From an uncultured bacterium (GTDB lineage Bacteria; Verrucomicrobiota; Kiritimatiellia; RFP12; UBA1067), in assembly GCA_902769585.1 (NCBI GenBank), contig CACXPT010000009.1, forward strand, positions 1 to 52,889: a DNA stretch of 52,889 nt, written 5' to 3'. The notes below the pieces were generated by a model, which saw only the letters and a list, made by a program, of their open reading frames with translations, was not told the origin of the DNA and did not search any database. How positions within the stretch are numbered: the first letter of the stretch is position 1; every line of letters begins with the position of its first letter. Both the position numbers and the translations under genes were made by a program. This document shows positions 42,158 to 49,880 of the stretch, in pieces.

Positions 42158-43357
42158 TCACTTCCAGACGGAGACTTCTATCTGACCGAATTCGATTGTG
42201 GCGTGCGCCACGTCGAACGGCTTGCCCGCTATCGTCCCCTTGATGTTCTCAAAGTGCATGTCCTTAACGGGCGACACCTCGTTCCCACGCACCATGAACG
42301 GACGCTTTGACTTGACCGTAAAGTTCCTAAACGTCATGTGCCCGAAGTCCCTGAGGACGATTCCCTTGTCCACGAACAGCTGCAGCGGATGCCCGCCGCT
42401 TTCGATTGTCCAGTCCTCGAAGAGGATGTTCTCCGTCTTGAGGTAGCCGTTGTCCCCCATCGTCAGGTACCGGTGCGGCTGCTGCGAGCCGATGGCGTTG
42501 GACCCGTGGAATTCGATGTTTTTGAACACGGCGTTGCGGATCGTGTCGTCCGAGGGACAGCCGATGCGCACGCCCTGGCACGGCGTGTTGAAGTAGCAGT
42601 TGGAGACGACCACGTCCTCCGTCACCACGGGCACGTCCTTGTGCCGCTCGTCGCGGATCGCGCGCAGCACCACGCAGTCGTCGCCCGTCTTAAAGTACGA
42701 GTCGCCCACGCGCACGTGGCGGCAACCATCGAAGTCGATGCCGTCCGAGTTGATCATCCGCTGCTCCGCCTCGAGGCGGACGTGAGACACTGTGATGTTC
42801 TCGCAGAACCTGAGCCACATGTGCCACAGCGGACAGTCCTTGAACGTCACGCCCTCGAAGCGGATGTTCTTGCTCCGCAGGAGGATGATGAGCCGAGGAC
42901 GCGGTACCGGCGGCTTGGCCCACGCCCATCCGCCCCCGAACTTCTTGTTGGGGTCGAAGAACACCTGTCCGTGCATGTCGATCATGCCCTCGCCCGTGAT
43001 GGCGATGTCGTGCACATCCTCGGCAAAGAAGAACGCCTTGCGCGTGGCCGTGGCCGGTACGGCGTTCGAGTACGTGTAGATCTGGTCAAGCGGCAGAGCA
43101 TCGTCGTAGTCCTCCGGCTTCGTGCCGCCCAGGATGACAGCGTCCTTCTCAAGATGCAACTCCACGCCGCTCTTCAGGTAGAGAGTGCGACAGGGATGGA
43201 TTCCTTTCGGCACGGTCACCCTTCCGCCGCCCTTCGCCGACGCCGCATCGATCTGCGCCTGGATGGCCTCCGTCTCCCACTTCATTCCTTCTGGCGGATC
43301 CGCGAACGCCATCCCGGCCACCACGACCATTACGAACATGAGTACATTTCTTTTCAT
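42158..43357 (-). CDS. Secreted GH28-like right-handed beta-helix protein
   Basis: A 399-residue exported protein (signal MKRNVLMFVMVVVAGMAFA) of the pectin-degrading GH28/polygalacturonase fold. The conserved catalytic aspartates are visible in MINSDGIDFDGC and TGDDCVVL. The usual GHG motif is replaced by NTPCQGVRIG and the RIK motif by RIG, so this is a divergent member and may cut a different uronic-acid sugar or be inactive. Beta-helix rungs are seen as NIRFEGVTFKDCP and NITVSHVRLEAE-type strands. Its stop is seven bases from the PP-loop gene stop. Together with the two genes upstream it forms a run of minus-strand secreted carbohydrate genes. Confidence 0.85.
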   Translation of the reverse strand: MKRNVLMFVMVVVAGMAFADPPEGMKWETEAIQAQIDAASAKGGGRVTVPKGIHPCRTLYLKSGVELHLEKDAVILGGTKPEDYDDALPLDQIYTYSNAVPATATRKAFFFAEDVHDIAITGEGMIDMHGQVFFDPNKKFGGGWAWAKPPVPRPRLIILLRSKNIRFEGVTFKDCPLWHMWLRFCENITVSHVRLEAEQRMINSDGIDFDGCRHVRVGDSYFKTGDDCVVLRAIRDERHKDVPVVTEDVVVSNCYFNTPCQGVRIGCPSDDTIRNAVFKNIEFHGSNAIGSQQPHRYLTMGDNGYLKTENILFEDWTIESGGHPLQLFVDKGIVLRDFGHMTFRNFTVKSKRPFMVRGNEVSPVKDMHFENIKGTIAGKPFDVAHATIEFGQIEVSVWK

Positions 43358-43390
43358 TCTAGTTTCCTTTGCTGGTTTTTGATTTTAGAC

Positions 43391-43455
43391 GCAAAGAACG
43401 CAAAGAACGCAGAGCTTCCTCTATTTGTTCCTTGCGATCTTTGCGTTCTTTGCGG
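43391..43455. repeat. CGCAAAGAA 9-bp repeat hairpin between secreted genes
   Basis: CGCAAAGAACGCAAAG on the left and its inverted form CTTTGCGTTCTTTGCG on the right make a hairpin in the 109-bp gap. The 9-bp unit is another member of the window's set of short tandem motifs. Confidence 0.8.
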
Positions 43456-43466
43456 CAAGATAATCG

Positions 43467-45398
43467 TCAAAATGTTTTCCCTTCTCTGATCTCGGAAACG
43501 AACTTTTTGTAGGCGGCATGCATCTGCCCTGGCGTCATGACCGTGCCCTCCGTGCCAGCGCCGATAACGCGGGCACGCGGGTAGGGGACGGTCGAGACGA
43601 CCCAATCGTATTTCGCGAGAGCCGCGTCCCTGCGGGCGCGTTCCTCCGGCGACTCGTCCGGCGCGATCTCGAACACGTCGAACTCCCGCCCGAAACGTAC
43701 GCTCCATGCCCGTACGAACAACCCAAGCAACGCATCAGCCGGATTGCGCACGAGTCCTTTTTCAACATCGCAAACAAGCGCGCGCACGGAGTATGGACGC
43801 AGCACGGCGAGCCGCGCCGCCGGCTTCGTGCGGGTGGTCACGGAATGGAACACAGCATGCATCTCGGCGGCCTTCTCCCAGCTCGCCGGGTTGCCGGACG
43901 GGAACGTCGCTGCCGACGCAGGCCGCCTGTCGTAGCCAAGCCACATCAGCGCATCGGGCGCGAAACGCGCATGTTGGTCAAACATGCGCGCAACATCCTC
44001 GGGCGTCACGTGCTTGAGACCGCAGGGCGCGTAGGCATGCGCCTGAAACCACGGCATGAGCGGCTTTCCGAAGCGCCGGGCCAGTCCGCTCATGTACGCC
44101 ATGTCGCCGGGGATGATCCAGTCCGCATACTTGTCGCTGACTGGATAGGGGTCAAGATGCACGAGGTCGAGTTCTCGCGCGAGCAGTTCCTGTCCGCTGC
44201 CGTCGTGGTCGTTCACGTACGACCAGGCCGCTGCGCGCGTCGTGTTGCGGAACACGTGCACCTTCGGCGCGAGGCCATGCACGGCTTCGACACTGGCGCG
44301 CACCAGCCGCGCGCAGGCCGCATGGTAGCCGTAGAGAAACACCGCGTATGCTCGCGCGCCGTAGATTTCGGGATAGCCCCACGTACGAGGCGCCGCCACG
44401 CCCTCCCCGGCCGCCGCCGCAAACGCTGCGAGCGCCGGATCCGAGTAGTCCCACAGCGGATAGCTGCACGCGGGCGAGCCGAGATGCCCCGTCACGTTGA
44501 AGCACTCGTCACCGAAACGGTACCCCACAACCACATCGGAAGGGAACGTCCCGCCGTTCGCCTCCGTCCAATATCCGAAGCGCTCCGCCACATCGTACCG
44601 CACCTCCGCGAGCGTACATGGCGAGAACGGGGACATGTGCGCCTCGTCCTTCCGCCAGACAGGATTCTCCATAGTTCGCCAGTAGACGGCGATGCCGACC
44701 TTGTCCAGCAACGCATTGGTGAACGACGAAAGATCGAAGGACAGCGCCACAAGACGCCGCCCCGCGACTTCCGGCGTGTCCGCCATCTCGGGCGTCGCGG
44801 AGTCGTTCTCGACTTTCACATCCGCCGGCGCAGGGCGCATCGCGGCGGGAACGATCGCGAGATGCTGCTTTCCATCGAACGGCGCAAGCGGCACCACCAC
44901 CTCGGCCCGAACCGGCTCGAAGTCCTCAAAGTAATGCCCGCCCTTCACCGTGCGCGGTTTGCCGTCCGCTCCCTTCACCGTGCGGCGGTACGGCTGGCCC
45001 GGACTGAACACCGGCGGCTCCAGCACGATCTCGTGCCGCGCCGCCGTGAACGCGAACACATGCCGGTCGATCGCCTTTCCCCTGTACGCGCCGCCGATCA
45101 TCACGGCGCGCTCGGAGGGCCGCCCGTGCCGTGCGGGTCGCGCATCCTCGCTGGGTTCCGCGCTGCCCACGAAGAGCTTCACGCCCACCTTTCGCGCCGC
45201 CGCCAGCGCCTGACGGCACCGTTCGGGCGGATATGACACGGCCTCCACCACATCGACGCCGTGCGCGCAGCAGTCGGAATAGACTTCCTCAAGATTTCCG
45301 CCGCTCCCCCAGCACGACATCCACACCTTCGGCACCGGTTCCGCCGCCTGCAGAACCATGGACACTGCCAGACAGGCCGACGACAACGCAAGCTTCAT
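43467..45398 (-). CDS. Secreted TIM-barrel glycosidase-like protein, family unknown
   Basis: A 643-residue protein with signal peptide (MKLALSSACLAVSMVLQAAEP). It starts with WMSCWGSGGNLEEVYSDCCAHGVDVVEAVS, as in a TIM-barrel, contains a beta-sandwich (about 110-270), and then returns to barrel-type motifs with HVFRNTTRAAAWSYVNDHDG, LDLVHLDPYP and GKPLMPWFQAHAY. The last 130 residues (RPYSVRALVCD...FDVFEIAPDES) resemble the beta-galactosidase trimerisation-like flavodoxin domain of GH42-type enzymes. I do not recognise the exact family or the catalytic pair. AGGATTCAT before the ATG at 45398; the upstream surface protein ends 12 bases earlier. Confidence 0.65.
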   Translation of the reverse strand: MKLALSSACLAVSMVLQAAEPVPKVWMSCWGSGGNLEEVYSDCCAHGVDVVEAVSYPPERCRQALAAARKVGVKLFVGSAEPSEDARPARHGRPSERAVMIGGAYRGKAIDRHVFAFTAARHEIVLEPPVFSPGQPYRRTVKGADGKPRTVKGGHYFEDFEPVRAEVVVPLAPFDGKQHLAIVPAAMRPAPADVKVENDSATPEMADTPEVAGRRLVALSFDLSSFTNALLDKVGIAVYWRTMENPVWRKDEAHMSPFSPCTLAEVRYDVAERFGYWTEANGGTFPSDVVVGYRFGDECFNVTGHLGSPACSYPLWDYSDPALAAFAAAAGEGVAAPRTWGYPEIYGARAYAVFLYGYHAACARLVRASVEAVHGLAPKVHVFRNTTRAAAWSYVNDHDGSGQELLARELDLVHLDPYPVSDKYADWIIPGDMAYMSGLARRFGKPLMPWFQAHAYAPCGLKHVTPEDVARMFDQHARFAPDALMWLGYDRRPASAATFPSGNPASWEKAAEMHAVFHSVTTRTKPAARLAVLRPYSVRALVCDVEKGLVRNPADALLGLFVRAWSVRFGREFDVFEIAPDESPEERARRDAALAKYDWVVSTVPYPRARVIGAGTEGTVMTPGQMHAAYKKFVSEIREGKTF

Positions 45399-45410
45399 TA
45401 CGGATGAATC

Positions 45411-47723
45411 CTACCTGAAGATGATCGTCGTCCCAGTCGGTGCGACCATGCACACAAGCGACTTCGTGTCCGCCGAGAGGGATACCCGGACAGAGCAGTT
45501 CTTCGGCACGTTCTGGAATATGACGCTCGATCCAGCCACGGGCTCGGTCAGCGCGGAGCTGCTGGTGAGCAGCACGTGCCGACCGTGGCCCGCGTTGGCA
45601 ACGTCCACGTAGATCTTTCTGTTCACGGAATACTGGAACGCCCGATTGATCGTGAGCATGGGTGTGGCAGAAACATCTGCATTCGGACGGAACACATACG
45701 AACAACCGTCCACAAGGGTAATGTCCTCATTGAACGTCATCGTATTGCCTGCTCCCGCGATCTCGACAACGGCCTTCTTGTCAAGATACAGCTTGTTCGC
45801 TCGCACTGAGCTGCCGTTCTCCAATACAAGGCGATTTCTGGCATCCGTGATCGACCCACCATACCCGATGCGTAGTTGCGATTTCGAAGAAGGCATGTCC
45901 AGGGACGACCCGTTGCTGATCGCGAGAACATTGCTGGCGGCGTTGTGTCCAACGGCAAACCATGCGCGGTCGTAGATGAACGTCGAATGGTCGTCAAGCT
46001 CCATACGGTTACCGTTTGCACCTTCGGCGTAGCCCACGATCACATCGCCCTTGTTGTCTTTTGTCGTGAAATTGTAGGTGGAACGTACAAGCCGAAACGT
46101 GTTGTTCGTCGCGCCATTATAGCGACCAACATACACATGCCCGCCCGTCTGGGAGAGCGTGCTGTCAACCAACGTCAACTTGTTGCGCGTTGCGTCATTA
46201 TCTCTTCCTATGATTGTCGCATACGTATCGTCCGCCGGGTTCCTGTAGGTGACGGAGGCAGTCGTATTCGTCACCAGCATGTCCGCACCAACCGATGCCA
46301 AGCCGACCATCAACTTGTCCGTTTCCATCTTTGCCATGTCTGCAAACTCCAGGTAGGCATTCTCTGGTCGCATCCCGACGCCGGGAAGAATATCGCCGCA
46401 GATGATTAGCGGAGAGGAGAACGATACGTTCTTGAACGATGCGCCGCAATGGAATGAAGCGTAGGAACCGGCAACGACGGAATTTGTCGCCGTGAACACG
46501 CCTCCCTCCTGCTCGTATCGCGATTCGCTTCCAGTTGACTCGCGTCCGGCATTCAATACGCCGCAGAAGACATTGCCGCCTTCAACACGGAACGTGTTCG
46601 AAAGCGAATTGGTGTATCCGAGGGAGATTCGTGTGCTGTTGATGTCTGAACGGATCGCCCGTATGAGGTTGTTCGACGCGCCAAACGCGCTGATGCGGAC
46701 TTCCTTGGATGTCACGCACGAGTCGACGAGGTCGAAGAGCGAATCATGTGCATATTGTCCGAGACAGCCCTTGAGATAGTCGCACTTCAGCACGCAACGC
46801 GACAGCTTGCCAGTGGAGTAGCTGTTGCCTTGAATGAGCGTGATGGCAGGAGCCTCGAGCAGAGAATCTTCAAATTCCATCCGCGTATATCTCACAGCAG
46901 TACTGTTGACCAACTCGTCAATGGCGAAACTGATACCTGTGGTCGCACGCACGACGGCGTTGCTGCCGACAAATGCGTGATGCCAGCCGGCCCCCTGGCC
47001 GATGAGTGCGCCCGCCAGCGTCGCGTTCGTGACCGCGCAGACCACTCCTGGCTTCCAGTAGTTCCGCCCGATGTAGACGAATAGGCCGCCGTCGAAATAG
47101 GCTCCGTCATCGACAAGGAGGCTGCCACGCGACCCGTCTCCAACACCAATCGCGTTACCAACACACGTCGCATTCGCCACGATCGCCGTCGCGCCCGCCG
47201 TCACATGGAACAAGTTGTTCGCATCAATCTGGTCTAAGTCCCTCGAGCCGATATACAGACCTGACTGTTTCGGCTTGGGCATGTCGAAGAACGTTCCTTT
47301 GCCCGACACCGTAAACGACATGGGGTTCGCCTTGCCAGACACCCACAGCGGTTCGTTCGTGATGGCGATGTGACCGCCGCCGGTGATGGTCACGGCCGTC
47401 GGCTGGGAGGCCGAAAGGACGAACGCGTCGAGCGTCAAGTTGATGCCAGGCGCAATGGAAAACGTCTGGCCTGCGCCGTATGTGCCGGTGTCAAGGCTCA
47501 TGGAGAACAGTGCCGCGTCCGCGTCGACCGTCACTGTCTGCGTCGAATTGACGAGGAACGACGCGCTGTCAAGCGCGCCCGGCACGCCGTTCGGCGTCCA
47601 CTTGCCCGAATCCGCCCAACTCCCGTCCCCGCCGTTCCAGCTGTACGGAGTGGCAGACACTACGCCACATGCCAACAGGAACAAGCACAGAACAGACGGA
47701 ACATAATTAAGTTTTCTTCTCAT
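45411..47723 (-). CDS. Secreted autotransporter-type beta-helix protein
   Basis: A 770-residue protein with a signal peptide (MRRKLNYVPSVLCLFLLACGVVSA) and AAGGAG before the ATG at 47723. After YSWNGGDGSWADSGKWTPNG, a start typical of PEP-CTERM/autotransporter-like beta-helix surface proteins, the protein is made of NGSSL, VVSGNAxN-like rungs (TNNTFRLVRSTYNF, GANGNRMELDDHSTF, ASNVLAISNGSSLDM). There is no recognisable C-terminal beta-barrel and no PEP-CTERM anchor. It is the first gene of a minus-strand operon of secreted proteins, divergent from the regulator cluster, which may control it. Confidence 0.72.
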   Translation of the reverse strand: MRRKLNYVPSVLCLFLLACGVVSATPYSWNGGDGSWADSGKWTPNGVPGALDSASFLVNSTQTVTVDADAALFSMSLDTGTYGAGQTFSIAPGINLTLDAFVLSASQPTAVTITGGGHIAITNEPLWVSGKANPMSFTVSGKGTFFDMPKPKQSGLYIGSRDLDQIDANNLFHVTAGATAIVANATCVGNAIGVGDGSRGSLLVDDGAYFDGGLFVYIGRNYWKPGVVCAVTNATLAGALIGQGAGWHHAFVGSNAVVRATTGISFAIDELVNSTAVRYTRMEFEDSLLEAPAITLIQGNSYSTGKLSRCVLKCDYLKGCLGQYAHDSLFDLVDSCVTSKEVRISAFGASNNLIRAIRSDINSTRISLGYTNSLSNTFRVEGGNVFCGVLNAGRESTGSESRYEQEGGVFTATNSVVAGSYASFHCGASFKNVSFSSPLIICGDILPGVGMRPENAYLEFADMAKMETDKLMVGLASVGADMLVTNTTASVTYRNPADDTYATIIGRDNDATRNKLTLVDSTLSQTGGHVYVGRYNGATNNTFRLVRSTYNFTTKDNKGDVIVGYAEGANGNRMELDDHSTFIYDRAWFAVGHNAASNVLAISNGSSLDMPSSKSQLRIGYGGSITDARNRLVLENGSSVRANKLYLDKKAVVEIAGAGNTMTFNEDITLVDGCSYVFRPNADVSATPMLTINRAFQYSVNRKIYVDVANAGHGRHVLLTSSSALTEPVAGSSVIFQNVPKNCSVRVSLSADTKSLVCMVAPTGTTIIFR

Positions 47724-47858
47724 TACGACACTCCTTGAATTGGAATGGCAATAGTCTAACAGAACCCACCCCACAGGTCTAGCCGCCAATCGGTCATATC
47801 AAGCAAGAGAACATGATTGTTTAAGGAAAAGAGAATCTTGTGCGATAGGACATTATCG

Positions 47859-47867
47859 TGGTACAAT
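47859..47867 (+). promoter_or_regulatory. Extended -10 promoter of the small protein-regulator operon
   Basis: TGGTACAAT, 32 bases before the ATG at 47900. The leader of about 26 nt carries GGAGAAATC, so this unit is not leaderless. Confidence 0.55.
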
Positions 47868-47899
47868 ATGGACACAAGCCCAAAGATTATGGAGAAATC

Positions 47900-48136
47900 A
47901 TGCAAAGAAATTATGCCTCTTGGAGTAATGCCGCCTATGCAAAACTTGAAGGTGCAAAGGCCGAGGTCACTGATGGCCGCGTCAAGCCATTCCACAAAGT
48001 ATTGGCAAACCAGAGAGCAAAGTTCATAGATCGGCTTATTGCAGAGATTGCAATTGGCAAGGATTCTGCAAGAGCAGGCGGCTGGATCGAAGAGCGTGAG
48101 ATATTCGCCGAGTTCGTCGCTGAAAAGAATACATGA
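47900..48136 (+). CDS. Small unknown protein upstream of the XylR-type regulator, possibly antitoxin-like
   Basis: 78 residues starting MQRNYASWSNAAYAKLEGAK with GGAGAAATC before the ATG. The middle (GRVKPFHKVLANQRAKFIDRLI) looks like a short helical protein with basic residues and could be a small regulator or antitoxin, but no partner toxin lies next to it. I do not recognise a family. The stop codon overlaps the ATG of the regulator (ATGA), so the two are translationally coupled, suggesting a shared regulatory role. Confidence 0.6.
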   Translation: MQRNYASWSNAAYAKLEGAKAEVTDGRVKPFHKVLANQRAKFIDRLIAEIAIGKDSARAGGWIEEREIFAEFVAEKNT

Positions 48137-49335
48137 GCAAGAAGGTTTTCATTGTCATTGAGACGGCTGGGCAGCCAGGACGGGCTCAGTTGATCGGCAT
48201 CCTGCGCGGAATCAACGCCGGACGCCTAGATTGGGAAATTGACATTGTGCCGTCCCGTAGAAAGGCTTCCACCACAACAGTCAAGCGCGCCTTGAGCGCA
48301 CGTGCGGACGGCGTGATTCTAGCCCATCCAGTCGGGCCCGGCGTTCCCGAGCAGTTGCAGCAGGAGGGCAAGCCAACCGTTTTCATGGATGTACTCTCGC
48401 CAAGCGACATCCCCGTAGTTCCGACCAGCAGTTGCCTCCGCGTGGACGATGCGGCGATCGGATGCGCCGCCGCCCGCCACTTCCTTTCCCTCGGCAACTT
48501 CCGCTCCTTCGCGTTCGTACACGATCCGCGCGACGAAATCTGGACTCGTGAACGGCAAGCCGCCTTTGTTACCACGTTGGCAGAAGCCGAGCACACCTGT
48601 AAAACTTTCACCTCTTCTGCTGCAGCCGCCGAGACGGCGGCTCCCCATACGGGAGGGGTGCGCTTGTCGCGACCACATGAGCTTCCAGCCTTTCTCCGAT
48701 CGCTGCCGCTTCCTGCGGCTGTGCTGGCGGCTAGCGACCTCATCGCGACAGATGTTCTCCACGCCTGCGAAACGGCCGACCTCGCCATTCCCGACGATAT
48801 CGCCGTCCTGGGCGTCGACAACGACATCGGTCTCTGCAACCGTCTCGTCCCGCGCCTCTCCAGTATCGAGCCAGACTTCGAGGAAGAGGGGTTCCGCGCC
48901 GTAATCGCACTGGAGAACCTGTTCGGAAACAATATCAAGATCGACGAGAAGCCCCTTGCCGACGTGCGCCTAGTCGAGCGCGAATCGACGAAGCCGCTTC
49001 CTCCGGCCACACGCCTCGTTGACCGTGCGCTCGCGTTCATCAACGGCAACTACCGCACTCCAATCACGCCAGGAGTCGTTGCGCGGCAACTCGGTGTTTC
49101 GCGACGTCTCATCGACCTCCGTTTCCGCCAGCTTCAACACGAAACTCTTCTCGCCACGATCAACAAGCGCCGCCTAGAAGCCCTGTGCAAGATGCTACGG
49201 GAGGAATCCGGTTCCCTGCGCGATCTGATTGCCGCCTGCGGATTCGGCAGCGCCGTTCGCGCCGCCCACCTGTTCAAGTCAACTTACGGCATCTCCATGT
49301 CAGGCTACAGAAGCAAATGCCGGAATATGGTATAA
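48133..49335 (+). CDS. XylR-type transcription regulator (LacI-like sensor plus AraC helix-turn-helix)
   Basis: A 400-residue protein in which residues 1-280 form a periplasmic-binding-protein-like sugar sensor (ARADGVILAHPVG, ASDLIATDVLHAC, IPDDIAVLGVDND) and residues 295-400 a double AraC helix-turn-helix (VARQLGVSRRLIDLRFRQL and LRDLIAACGFGSAVRAAHLFK). This layout is that of XylR, which senses a pentose and activates pentose-use genes. Residues about 163-180 (AAAAETAAPHTGG) come from one of the dispersed palindromes, inserted in frame. Likely targets are the divergent secreted-protein operon or nearby genes; this is inferred from position. Confidence 0.88.
   Translation: MSKKVFIVIETAGQPGRAQLIGILRGINAGRLDWEIDIVPSRRKASTTTVKRALSARADGVILAHPVGPGVPEQLQQEGKPTVFMDVLSPSDIPVVPTSSCLRVDDAAIGCAAARHFLSLGNFRSFAFVHDPRDEIWTRERQAAFVTTLAEAEHTCKTFTSSAAAAETAAPHTGGVRLSRPHELPAFLRSLPLPAAVLAASDLIATDVLHACETADLAIPDDIAVLGVDNDIGLCNRLVPRLSSIEPDFEEEGFRAVIALENLFGNNIKIDEKPLADVRLVERESTKPLPPATRLVDRALAFINGNYRTPITPGVVARQLGVSRRLIDLRFRQLQHETLLATINKRRLEALCKMLREESGSLRDLIAACGFGSAVRAAHLFKSTYGISMSGYRSKCRNMV
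48621..48672. repeat. Modular palindrome inside the XylR-type gene
   Basis: AGCCGCCGAGACGGCGGCT (48624-48642) followed by GGGAGGG-like sequence and CTTGTCGCGACC. It is translated without a frame change. Confidence 0.7.
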
Positions 49336-49336
49336 T
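49328..49336 (+). promoter_or_regulatory. Extended -10 promoter, probable leaderless start
   Basis: TGGTATAAT ends at 49336, seven bases before the ATG at 49344. It overlaps the last codons of the regulator gene. Confidence 0.58.
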
Positions 49337-49343
49337 CTCGGGC

Positions 49344-49880
49344 ATGGAAAGCAAGGTCTATCTAGATGCGCATGAGTTCCTGCGCGACGGCTGGCGCCTC
49401 GCGCGGCAGATTCTCGACTCAGGCTGGCGGCCCGACGTGCTGTTGGCACTCTGGCGCGGCGGCGCGCCGGTAGGCACGGCCGTCCACGAGTTTCTGAAGG
49501 TGAAGGGCGTCGCGCTTCGCCACATGCCCGTGAAGTGCGCAAGCTACACTGGCATCGGCCAGAGCCAGACCGAGGTCGTGTTCTCGCACGCGGACACCGT
49601 GTTCGCCGCCCTAGAGCCCGGCACGAAGGTGCTGGTTGTGGATGACGTCTTCGACACTGGCCGCACGGCAGCGGCGATGCGAAAGAAGCTCGCCGAACGG
49701 CAGTGCGAAACGAAGATCGCCTGCGTCTACTGGAAGCCCAGCAAGAACGTCACAGACGGGAAGCCGGACTTCCACGTGCGAGAACTTGAAGACTGGATCG
49801 TATTCCCGCACGAGATCGACGGTCTCACTCCGGAAGAGATCGCCCAAAAGGATCCCGAACTCGCAGTGCTACTTGCCTGA
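49344..49880 (+). CDS. Phosphoribosyltransferase-domain protein
   Basis: A 178-residue type I phosphoribosyltransferase. The PRPP-binding loop VLVVDDVFDTGRT lies at residues 96-108, after LLALWRGGAPVGT near 33-45 which is the usual pyrophosphate-binding strand and loop. It is closest in outline to the hypoxanthine/xanthine phosphoribosyltransferases or related salvage proteins; the base used is not readable. The ATG at 49344 follows a strong -10 box. Its end overlaps the convergent FAD oxidoreductase gene by 12 bases. Confidence 0.87.
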   Translation: MESKVYLDAHEFLRDGWRLARQILDSGWRPDVLLALWRGGAPVGTAVHEFLKVKGVALRHMPVKCASYTGIGQSQTEVVFSHADTVFAALEPGTKVLVVDDVFDTGRTAAAMRKKLAERQCETKIACVYWKPSKNVTDGKPDFHVRELEDWIVFPHEIDGLTPEEIAQKDPELAVLLA

